Shown: in pieces, positions 44,788-52,384 of the stretch | Layout: the number at the start of each line of letters is the position of its first letter | Position numbering within the stretch: the stretch's first letter is position 1 | Origin: UBA2589 sp038120095 | GTDB lineage: Bacteria > Gemmatimonadota > Gemmatimonadetes > Longimicrobiales > Gaopeijiaceae | Direction of reading: 5' to 3' | Length of the DNA: 64,000 nt | Assembly (NCBI GenBank): GCA_038120095.1 | Contig: JAYOKZ010000012.1 | Coordinates: forward strand, 1-64,000 | Translations under genes and position numbers: made by a program | Notes under the pieces: model-generated | What the model was told of the DNA's origin: nothing | What the model saw: the letters and a program-made list of their open reading frames with translations, nothing else | Databases searched by the model: none

Positions 44788-45630
44788 TCACCTGATTCGC
44801 TCGGACCCGGTGTAGACGTTGAAGCCACCATTTCGAGTGAAGCCGACCAGAGTCTGTCCAAAACGGCGAGCCAGATCGACCGCCAGACTCGAGGGGGCTC
44901 CGACGGCCACCAGCATGGGGATCCCCGCGACCACGGCCTTCTGAACGAGTTCGAACGACGCCCGACCGCTCACGACGAGAATGCGCTCGGCGGCCGGGAG
45001 TCGACGGGCCAGAAATTCATGCCCGATCACTTTGTCCACTGCGTTGTGGCGACCTACGTCCTCCATCACGAGGAGGCGCTCTCCGGAGGCATCGAAGAGC
45101 CCGGCGGCGTGGAGCCCTCCCGTCCGCTCGAACACGGCCTGACCCTCGAGCAGTCGATCCGGAAGATCCGGGATTACGTCCCGCGCCACAGAGTATCCAG
45201 TCGGGATCACCGTGCACCCCGTCGCTTCCACGGCTTCGAGGGAGGCCTTTCCACAGACCCCGCAGCTCGAGGTCGTGTAGACGTTTCTCCGCACGAGATC
45301 GAGGTCAAAGACCGAATCACCCGACAGGCGCGCCTCGACGACGTTGTATTCCTGTTCGTCATTTCCCCGGCAATAGGTCAGCTCGACGAGATCCGCAGGG
45401 GCCGTGACGACCCCTTCGCTGCGCAGGAACCCGGCAACGAGATCGAAGTCGTGGCCCGGGGTCCGCATCGTCACGGCGACCGCCTCCACCCGGCGCCGCT
45501 GGCCCTCGAGCCACGATACCCGGATCTCGAGTGGCTCTTCCACCGCAAGCGCATCCTTTCGCACCTGTGACGATCCTTCGCGATAACGCTCGACTCGGAC
45601 CGCTCTTGTCCCACCCCGCTGACCGATCAC
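44788..45630 (-). CDS. fdhD: Formate dehydrogenase accessory sulfurtransferase FdhD
   Basis: The 280-aa protein has the FdhD features: EEPLEIRVSW-like start, TPGHDFDLVAGFLRSEG, the redox motif TSSCGVCGKASLE with the two essential cysteines, and VSGRASFELVQKA. FdhD passes sulfur from IscS to the molybdenum cofactor, and formate dehydrogenases need it. I start at the GTG at 45630, with GAAGGG about 6 bases upstream, overlapping the end of the Yip1-like gene; longer frames would run into that gene. Confidence 0.93.
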   Translation of the reverse strand: MIGQRGGTRAVRVERYREGSSQVRKDALAVEEPLEIRVSWLEGQRRRVEAVAVTMRTPGHDFDLVAGFLRSEGVVTAPADLVELTYCRGNDEQEYNVVEARLSGDSVFDLDLVRRNVYTTSSCGVCGKASLEAVEATGCTVIPTGYSVARDVIPDLPDRLLEGQAVFERTGGLHAAGLFDASGERLLVMEDVGRHNAVDKVIGHEFLARRLPAAERILVVSGRASFELVQKAVVAGIPMLVAVGAPSSLAVDLARRFGQTLVGFTRNGGFNVYTGSERIR

Positions 45631-45640
45631 GAGCGGCCCT

Positions 45641-46144
45641 TCAAAACGGGAGGACCATCTGGAGAATGTTGTAGACGCCTCCACCCACCAACACGGCCAG
45701 AAGTGTCCTGCCGTTCCCGATGTCGAGAGCCTGACGAATGGCGATGAACGCGGTCGCAAGCATCCACCCTCCCACCACCGCCGTCACCACCGTGCCGACA
45801 ACGGGCGCGATGCCGATCACGAGAAGTACTCCAGGTGCCTTGGCGAATCCGAGCGTGCGGAGCAGCTCTCCCCACGTGGCCTCGCCCTGAAAGATTCTCA
45901 CCCCGACGAAGTAGGTGACCCCCGCCCACGTGAACCAGCTCAGCAGCTCGACGAGCGCGATCCTGGCCGCCGCGAACGGTCCGATGTCCCACGCGCCAGC
46001 GGCCTGGCATAGGGCAACGAGCACGACGACGGTCGCGGCCTGCAACGTCGCGTCCTGATCGTGCTCGACCTCCTCGTACGTCTCGATGTCCAGCAAGGCC
46101 GCGCCGATCATTCGGGCCGAGATCGATCCGTCCGTCTTCGTCAT
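45641..46144 (-). CDS. Yip1-family membrane protein
   Basis: The 167-aa protein has a soluble N-terminus of about 30 residues and four or five membrane helices with short loops, the pattern of bacterial Yip1-domain proteins (VGVRIFQGEATWGELLRTLGFA and GGWMLATAFIAIRQAL). The function of bacterial Yip1 proteins is unknown. It lies 10 bases before fdhD and may be co-transcribed with it by chance or for membrane-linked reasons. Confidence 0.6.
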   Translation of the reverse strand: MTKTDGSISARMIGAALLDIETYEEVEHDQDATLQAATVVVLVALCQAAGAWDIGPFAAARIALVELLSWFTWAGVTYFVGVRIFQGEATWGELLRTLGFAKAPGVLLVIGIAPVVGTVVTAVVGGWMLATAFIAIRQALDIGNGRTLLAVLVGGGVYNILQMVLPF

Positions 46145-46187
46145 TCTCCGGTCCTCCGTCGAGCCCTGCCGTGGGAAGGGGGCCGGA

Positions 46188-47555
46188 TCAGCGCGGGAGG
46201 CGTACCGGCATGTCCGCCACCACGTACGCCATCACGGCCATGGTCGCGACACAAAGCGCCACTTCGTCAGGATCCAGCTTGTCCACGGTATCCGCGTCAC
46301 TGTGATGGTACCAGAAGTATTTCGGCCCATCCACGTTCAGACCCATCCCGGGCACCCCCGTTGCCATGAGTGGTGAGATGTCGGCGCCACCTCCGCCCCG
46401 GGTCACGCTGCCCGACTCGATCCGATCCAGCAGAGTCCCGATTTCACGAATCATCGCGAAGGCCTGGTCCGACCCGGTAAATCCGAATCCACTCGGTTTG
46501 AATACCCCTGCATCCGATTCCATCGCGAGAACGTGATACTCGTCTTCATGGTGTGCCACGTATTCCCGACCTCCGGTTCGGCCCTGCTCCTCACTCGTCC
46601 AGCCTACGGCCCGGATCGTTCGCCTGGGCTGCAGACCGAGTTCCTTCAGCAGGCGGATCGCCTCCCACGCAGCGACGACCCCACCGGCATCATCCATCGC
46701 GCCCTGGCCGACATCCCACGAATCGATGTGTCCGCCGAAAACGACGACTTCGTTCGGGAACTCGCTCCCCCGGATTTCGGCCATGACGTTACGGCCCGGG
46801 ACGTCGGGAAACGTCTGCGCTTCCATGCGGAGATGGAGTTCAACCCGCTGACCGCGCTCCTGCATCCTCTGAAGCAGGTCGGCGTCCTCTACAGTGATGG
46901 CCGCATGGGGAATTCGAGGAACACCTTCCTCGTAGCTCGAGTTGCCGGTGTGAGGCGTCTGCTGCGAGTAGGGGGTCACTGAGCGGATCAGACTGGCCAC
47001 CGCTCCTGCTTCGGCGGCCGCGACGGCACCCCCCGAACGGTACTGGACGGTCTCGCCGTACGTCGTGAAGGGGACATTGAACAGTACGAGTCGCCCCGCC
47101 GCCTCGTCAGCCCGTTCCTCGAGATCATCGAAGGAGTTGACGACGAGAACCTCGCCACGAATCCCTCCCGGTGGAGTCCCGACGCTGAAGCCCAGACCGA
47201 GCATCGGAAGGGTACGAGGCCACGGAAGGATCATCTCGAGGCTCTCTTCCCCACGGACCCAATGAGGGACCATGACCCGCTCGGTGTGCACGTTGTCGAA
47301 GCCGTCGGCATCCATTTCCTCCGCGATCCAGTCGATCGCCCGCTCGAGTGCCACCGAGCCGGATATCCGCGGTCCAAAGGTCTCGACGAGTTCGGTCAGA
47401 CGAGCATAGGCATCGTGGTCGCCTGTCGCCGCATCGATGATGCGGTCCGCAACATCGCGGTAGGCGTCTGCGATCTCCTGTCCCCTGGCCGTCGCCGGCA
47501 GCAGGAGTGCCGCGGCGACGACGGGAACGAGCATTCGACGGATGAAGTTCCTCAC
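46188..47555 (-). CDS. Secreted M28-family metallopeptidase, carboxypeptidase Q-like
   Basis: The 455-aa protein has a signal peptide (ending TARGQE) and a protease-associated (PA) insertion. The M28 zinc-binding set is visible: GGHIDSWDVGQGAMDDAGG, TSEEQGRTGG, MESDAG and YHHSDADTVDKL. It probably trims amino acids or dipeptides in the periplasm. The start is a GTG at 47555 with AGGAG 7 bases upstream, chosen over a longer frame. It lies 35 bases downstream of the symporter gene on the same strand, which suggests linked peptide use. Confidence 0.9.
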   Translation of the reverse strand: MRNFIRRMLVPVVAAALLLPATARGQEIADAYRDVADRIIDAATGDHDAYARLTELVETFGPRISGSVALERAIDWIAEEMDADGFDNVHTERVMVPHWVRGEESLEMILPWPRTLPMLGLGFSVGTPPGGIRGEVLVVNSFDDLEERADEAAGRLVLFNVPFTTYGETVQYRSGGAVAAAEAGAVASLIRSVTPYSQQTPHTGNSSYEEGVPRIPHAAITVEDADLLQRMQERGQRVELHLRMEAQTFPDVPGRNVMAEIRGSEFPNEVVVFGGHIDSWDVGQGAMDDAGGVVAAWEAIRLLKELGLQPRRTIRAVGWTSEEQGRTGGREYVAHHEDEYHVLAMESDAGVFKPSGFGFTGSDQAFAMIREIGTLLDRIESGSVTRGGGGADISPLMATGVPGMGLNVDGPKYFWYHHSDADTVDKLDPDEVALCVATMAVMAYVVADMPVRLPR

Positions 47556-47570
47556 CGAAATCTCCTGGGG

Positions 47571-47589
47571 CCGCCGGATGATCCGGCGG
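47571..47589. other. Hairpin between the symporter and M28 peptidase genes
   Basis: A 9-bp inverted repeat (CCGCCGGAT / ATCCGGCGG) with a 1-base centre lies between the symporter stop and the M28 peptidase start. Without a T-run it is no clear terminator. It may reduce expression of the downstream peptidase. Confidence 0.35.
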
Positions 47590-47590
47590 G

Positions 47591-49015
47591 CTAAGGGGTC
47601 ATGTCGAAGTAGGGTGCGAGCGCTTCCTTCGGCGGAGGCGGGGTCGTCAGACTCACACCGATGAACAGCAGCCCCGAAACGAGGAAGCCACAAAGTACAG
47701 GCTCGACGGAGACGGCGCCGAACGCCTCCCAGAGAAACGTGGCTGTCACTCCCCCGATCATCGCTGCCGCTGCGCCCTCCTTGGTAGCGCGGCGCCAGAG
47801 AACCCCACCGACCACCGGTAGCACGAACGCCGCAGCCATGAGCGCCGTGAAGAGAAGGACGATGAACTGGACCAGCTCCCCTTCCCCGAAACCGCTCAGC
47901 AGGAGAAGAACAGGCACCGAGCCGACGACGACGATGCCGAGCCGATCCACCCAGCGTCGGCGTGCAGGAGAGACGCCCGGGTTGATCAGGTTCTGGTAGA
48001 TGTCGACCGACAGCGCCGAGCCGGCCACGATCAGGAGAGAATCAACCGTCGACATCATGGCAGCGGTGATTGCCGCGAGCATGATCGCACCGAGCGTGGC
48101 CGGGAGGACGGCCGTGGCGACCAGTGGCATCGCGAGATCGCCCGTCGGGAGCGACGGAAAGAGAACGATCGCGGAGAGCGCGAGAATGAAGACCAGCAGG
48201 TTGATGGCCAGAATCATCACGATCGCGAACAGAACACCACGCCGAATCGTGTTCATATCCTTCATCGCATAGAGGCGAATCAGCTTCTCGGGCGTCGCCA
48301 CCCCTCCCAGAAAGAAGGAGAGCCCCATGGTCATCAGAAGCGTTGCCGGCATCGTTTCGAACGTGAACACGAGAGGGTGCGCCGATTCGACAAGCATCAG
48401 GAGCCCCCCGAGACCATCGACCTGTCGCAGAGCCAGCGGTACTGCGAGGAGCGCACCCAGCCCCATCACCACGAGCTGGAACGCATCGGTATAAACGACG
48501 GCGACCATACCACCGACCACGGTGTAGACGAGCAGGATGGTCGTGAAGCCGACCATCCCGACCGTGGTGGGGACCCCGAAGACGGTGTTCGCGATCAGCC
48601 CGCCCGCCACGATCTGGGCCTGAATGTAGACGACGGTCGCCACCAGAATGATCGCTGCCGCGAGACCACGGATGCCCTTCCCGTAATAGCGGGTCTCGAT
48701 AAAGGCGGGGATGGTCAGTTCCTTCTGCTTCGTGAAGCGCGGGGCGAGCACGGCGACCATGAACCAGTAGGACAGCGGAATCGACAACAGGACCCAGCCA
48801 AACGACCAGCCGGCCGTGTACATCACGCCGATGGTCCCGACAAACGTGCCCGCCGACGTGTGGGTCGCGGCCATCGTTGCGCCGCCCGTGAACCAGCCCA
48901 GCTCTCCTCCCGCAATCCAGTAGTCCGCCTCGCTGCGTGTCGCACGAAGACTGAACCAACCGATGGCAAAGACGACACAGAAGTAACCGACGAAGATCCA
49001 GACTTGAGGCGTCAT
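47591..49015 (-). CDS. Sodium:solute symporter (SSS family)
   Basis: The 474-aa protein has about 13 membrane helices and the SSS hallmarks. These are YWIAGGELGWFTGGATMAATHTSAGTFVG near the N-terminus, YYGKGIRGLAA, VYTVVGGMVAVVYTDAFQ, the sodium-site region and GVATPEKLIRLYAMKDM. It couples sodium entry to uptake of a solute, possibly an amino acid or other organic acid; the substrate cannot be told. I start at the ATG at 49015, which overlaps the stop of a 32-aa upstream ORF by 4 bases. The M28 peptidase follows it. Confidence 0.9.
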   Translation of the reverse strand: MTPQVWIFVGYFCVVFAIGWFSLRATRSEADYWIAGGELGWFTGGATMAATHTSAGTFVGTIGVMYTAGWSFGWVLLSIPLSYWFMVAVLAPRFTKQKELTIPAFIETRYYGKGIRGLAAAIILVATVVYIQAQIVAGGLIANTVFGVPTTVGMVGFTTILLVYTVVGGMVAVVYTDAFQLVVMGLGALLAVPLALRQVDGLGGLLMLVESAHPLVFTFETMPATLLMTMGLSFFLGGVATPEKLIRLYAMKDMNTIRRGVLFAIVMILAINLLVFILALSAIVLFPSLPTGDLAMPLVATAVLPATLGAIMLAAITAAMMSTVDSLLIVAGSALSVDIYQNLINPGVSPARRRWVDRLGIVVVGSVPVLLLLSGFGEGELVQFIVLLFTALMAAAFVLPVVGGVLWRRATKEGAAAAMIGGVTATFLWEAFGAVSVEPVLCGFLVSGLLFIGVSLTTPPPPKEALAPYFDMTP

Positions 49016-49110
49016 CGTCGCTCCTCCCAGCGCATCCAGATCACGTAGGCCACGACCACGCCCGCGCAGGCCACGAAGAGTCCCCAGAAGGTGAGACCGG
49101 GCCCTGTCAC
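49012..49110 (-). CDS. 32-aa single-helix protein, putative symporter accessory
   Basis: A 33-codon frame starts with a GTG at 49110, overlapping the stop of the preceding gene by 4 bases (GTGA), and ends at an ATGA shared with the symporter start. The peptide has one membrane helix (LTFWGLFVACAGVVVAYVIWM) and a basic/acidic tail RWEERR. Small single-helix proteins coupled to SSS transporters are known as putative accessory subunits, so a role with the symporter is likely. The chain of two 4-base overlaps supports it being a real gene. Confidence 0.6.
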   Translation of the reverse strand: MTGPGLTFWGLFVACAGVVVAYVIWMRWEERR

Positions 49111-49865
49111 GCCGCTGTTCTCCGGGCCACCGCACTCAGGTGCCGCCAACCCACCACGGAGAATCCGAGCAGCACCAGCACGGTCAGCAGATCGACCGCG
49201 AATGGCACGCTCGGTCTCCAACCTCCGCCGATTCGACCCCGTAATCCCACCATCGAGGGAGTCACCTGGAGGCGCACACTCCACCACCCGTCGTCATCCC
49301 GACGAAAGCCCGCGGGAAAGCCTTCGACGACGATCCATTCCGAGGGAAGTCGGAGGCGCGCAGAAAAATCACCCGACGTGCCGGGGACAAGGGGCGGGCC
49401 CGTCACGACCGGGACGCGCACTCTGACGCGGTCACCCTCCACCTCGACCGCCGCAGTGACACGGTATGACAGTTCCAGCATTTGGATCCCGGATGCAGTC
49501 GGTGACGCTGGCGGCATTACGGCGGCGGCTCGGCGAGCTCCCTGTGCCGGCCAGAGCTCCACCGAGTCACCCGACTGAGTCGCAAGTCGGTCGACGGCTG
49601 CCTCACCGAATCCGAGCACCTCGAGCTGCAGAGGCCCGGTCGGCTCATGATGCTCGTCGTCGACCGGATTCAATTCGTAACGCAGCACGACCTGCGCAGC
49701 TCCGTCTCCCGACGTCAGATCGATGTCCATGTCGACCGAGCGAACCGGCCACTCCGCAGCCTGAGACGCGACCGGCGCGGGGCGTACCGTCAGCGGGACG
49801 ATGACAACAAGCACGCTCGCCGCGACCCGCCCGGGCCGAAACGACCCTTCGAGCCTCAGGCCCAC
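49107..49865 (-). CDS. Secreted or membrane-anchored protein of unknown function
   Basis: The 252-aa product has a signal-peptide-like N-terminus (basic GLRLEGSFRPGR, then a hydrophobic VAASVLVVIVPL). A beta-rich domain follows, and a C-terminal membrane helix (VDLLTVLVLLGFSVVGW) ending in basic residues, so it is probably a periplasmic domain anchored at the C-terminus. I recognise no family. The GTG at 49865 is the best start I see, overlapping the M19 dipeptidase stop by 10 bases; a GTG further in is possible. It is coupled by overlaps to the 32-aa protein and symporter. Confidence 0.5.
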   Translation of the reverse strand: MGLRLEGSFRPGRVAASVLVVIVPLTVRPAPVASQAAEWPVRSVDMDIDLTSGDGAAQVVLRYELNPVDDEHHEPTGPLQLEVLGFGEAAVDRLATQSGDSVELWPAQGARRAAAVMPPASPTASGIQMLELSYRVTAAVEVEGDRVRVRVPVVTGPPLVPGTSGDFSARLRLPSEWIVVEGFPAGFRRDDDGWWSVRLQVTPSMVGLRGRIGGGWRPSVPFAVDLLTVLVLLGFSVVGWRHLSAVARRTAA

Positions 49866-51070
49866 GCCTCCGCCATGACACGAAGCGCGTTGCCCCCCAT
49901 CACCTTGGCGATCTCGTCGTCCGAGTAACCGGCCTTCACCAGCCACCGCACAATGTTGATCGATCCCTCCGTCGGATTCTCCAGCCCCTCGACGTACTCG
50001 ACCTCTTCGAAGTGCTGATCGGGGTGATGGCCACCGCGAGAATCCTTGATGGACAGGCTTGCCATGTAGGTGCGATGCAGGCCGACGTGGTCACCGTACA
50101 CGGTGTCGGGACCAAATCCGACGTGGTCGATACCAACCAGCGCCCGGACGTACTCGAAGTGTTCCATGAACGCGGCGAGGTTATGTCGTCGATTGTTCTT
50201 CGTCAGAGTGGTATGCGGGGCGCACTCGATGCCGATCACACCACCCTTGGCCGCGACGGCCTCCAGCACGTCGTCCGGGGCCAGCCGGTTCGAGCGCCAC
50301 AGCGCACGAGCGCCGATGTGCGACAGAACGATCGGCTTCTCACTCCATTCGACCGTGTCGAGCGTGGTCTGATCTCCGCAGTGCGAGCAGTCGATGAGGA
50401 GCCCGACCTTGTTCATGCGCTCAACGGCCCTGCGCCCGAATTTGGTCAGGCCACCGTCCCGGTCTTCCTTGAGACCGTTGCCGAGCGCATTTGACTCGGA
50501 ATAGGTGACACCGAGCGAGCGCAGACCGAACCCGTGCAGGATGTCGATTCGGTCGAGGTCGTGCTCGATCATCGCCGCGCCCTCCATGGACGCGATCCAC
50601 GCCACCCGCCCTTCATCATGAGCTCGCTGGACGTCGCTGATCCTGAGGCAGTGGATCAGGAAGTCCTGATGGGCCAAATCACAAAGGCGCATTCCGAGAT
50701 CGTGCAGAACGTCGTCCCACTGCCACCCGGAGCTCGAATGGATCGTGCAGATGCCATCCATGAGATTGTCGAAGACGGCATCCCAGTGCGACGCTGCAAG
50801 GCCTTCGAAGGCCGTCGCCATTCGGCCGTGCCGAACGTACTCCGGGGTCTCCTCGATCCGGTTCGGGAACACCCCCAGGTGCTCGTGCATCGACACCAGG
50901 AGACAGCGCGCGACCAACTCCGAGAAGCGCTCTTCCTCGTCCGCCGAGAGGGGAAGACGATACGGAGGCACCCGATTCACTTCATCCGCGAGTTCGAAGA
51001 CCTTGTAGTCAACGTCGGGCTCGAGGTAGGCGAACGAGGTGTAGCCCCCGTACTGCTTCTTCAGACTCAT
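49856..51070 (-). CDS. M19-family membrane dipeptidase-like protein
   Basis: The 404-aa protein shows the M19 (renal dipeptidase) pattern: GLTKFGRRAVERMNKVGLLIDCSHCGDQTTLD, PIVLSHIGARAL, VGIDHVGFGPD and DDEIAKVMGGNALRV. These carry most zinc ligands. The first metal site, normally an H-x-D in a DGHNDxP block, reads SMHEHLG here (H-x-H). The protein is longer at the N-terminus than usual, with no signal peptide. It may hydrolyse dipeptides or a related amide. Downstream genes encode a symporter and an M28 peptidase, so peptide use is a plausible theme. Confidence 0.8.
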   Translation of the reverse strand: MSLKKQYGGYTSFAYLEPDVDYKVFELADEVNRVPPYRLPLSADEEERFSELVARCLLVSMHEHLGVFPNRIEETPEYVRHGRMATAFEGLAASHWDAVFDNLMDGICTIHSSSGWQWDDVLHDLGMRLCDLAHQDFLIHCLRISDVQRAHDEGRVAWIASMEGAAMIEHDLDRIDILHGFGLRSLGVTYSESNALGNGLKEDRDGGLTKFGRRAVERMNKVGLLIDCSHCGDQTTLDTVEWSEKPIVLSHIGARALWRSNRLAPDDVLEAVAAKGGVIGIECAPHTTLTKNNRRHNLAAFMEHFEYVRALVGIDHVGFGPDTVYGDHVGLHRTYMASLSIKDSRGGHHPDQHFEEVEYVEGLENPTEGSINIVRWLVKAGYSDDEIAKVMGGNALRVMAEAWA

Positions 51071-51095
51071 GCGTGCTCGGGTTGAAGTCAGTAGC

Positions 51096-52189
51096 TCACA
51101 CTACCGGTAGGTCGAGGTACTCCGCGTGAATCTTCGCGATCTCGGCTCGAGACTCCACGAACACTTCGACGACGCGCGGATCGAACGCACGACCCGAGTC
51201 GGCCACGATCATCTCCACCACCTCATCGGGGTCTACCGCCGCCCGATACGGACGCCCTACCGTCAGGGCATCGTAAAAATCGACGACACTGCAGATCCGC
51301 GATTCGATGGGAATTTCCTCGCCGGAGAGGCCATTCGGGTAACCGGACCCGTCCCACTTTTCGTGGTGCGTCAGCGCAATGAGCTCCCCCATTTGAATGA
51401 CCGGCGACGATGATCCGGAGAGAATTTGAGCACCGATGGTCGTGTGGACGTTCATCGCAGTCCGCTCATCCTCATTCAGCGGCCCGGGCTTGCCGAGAAT
51501 GCTGTCGGGAATCCCGATTTTGCCCACATCGTGCATCGGCGCGGCGTGCAGGAGAAGATCGACCGTAGCGGGCGGCAGGTGCATCGCCTTCCCGATGACC
51601 TGCGAGTAGCGGCCGATACGCTCGATATGCTCGGCCGTATCGTGGTCCTTGTACGCCGCAGCGATCGTGAGCCGCCGGATCGTATCGAGGTGTGCAGCCT
51701 GAATCTCGCGCTGCGCCCGCGTCACCTCCTCCAGGGCCTCCCTGAGGTCCCGAGTACGCACCGCGACCGTCTCCTCGAGGTGCTCCTTGCTGCGACGCAG
51801 CTGGTCCTGAGCTGTCTTGAGCTCAAGAAGCCACTTGAGTCGCAGACGGAGTTCCGTGGGATCCAGAGGCTTGTTGATGAAGTCGTTGACACCGGCTTCG
51901 TAGGCACGAAGGCGATCCTCACGAGCCTCGAGGCTCGTGACCATGACGATGGGCAGCTCGTCGAAGGATCGGTTCCCACGGATCCGCTGCGTGAGTTCGA
52001 AACCATCGACGATCGGCATGTGGGCATCGGTGAGCACCAGATCGACTCCGAGGCCGATCTTGGCGATTGCCTCGGAACCATCGGCGGCCAGCTCCACACT
52101 GTATCCGAAACCCCGGACGAATTCAGCGTGAAGGTTCGGAACATCTCGTCGTCGTCAGCGACAAGAACCGTATAGGTGTGTTCGGACAT
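51096..52189 (-). CDS. HD-GYP response regulator with an apparent one-base frameshift
   Basis: From the ATG at 52189 the first frame reads SEHTYTVLVADDDEMFRTFTL, the start of a receiver domain with its DDD acidic pocket. The rest of the receiver (GYSVELAADGSEAIAKI, DLVLTDAHMPIVDGF with the phospho-acceptor Asp, and FINKPLDP) continues in a different frame from about 52125. Restoring one base there joins the two parts with normal receiver spacing. A coiled coil and an HD-GYP phosphodiesterase domain follow (HDVGKIGIPDSILGKPGPL, HHEKWDGSGYPNGL). The intact protein would be a regulator that degrades cyclic-di-GMP. A sequencing or assembly error is as likely as a real mutation. Confidence 0.8.
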
Positions 52190-52384
52190 CCTGCTCCGTC
52201 GCTGGTTCGTGCGGGCCCGGCTCAGGTATCGATCCCGGGAGAGCGAGGAAGCTATGCTCACGTTCCCCGCACCGCCAAACTTCTTGGCCGTGCGCTGCTC
52301 CATCCGTCTTGCCCGGTCGCCGCAGATGCCGCCTCTTGGCCCTCGTCAGCGATTTCCCACACGTCCCCGGCCCAGGCATCCCTC

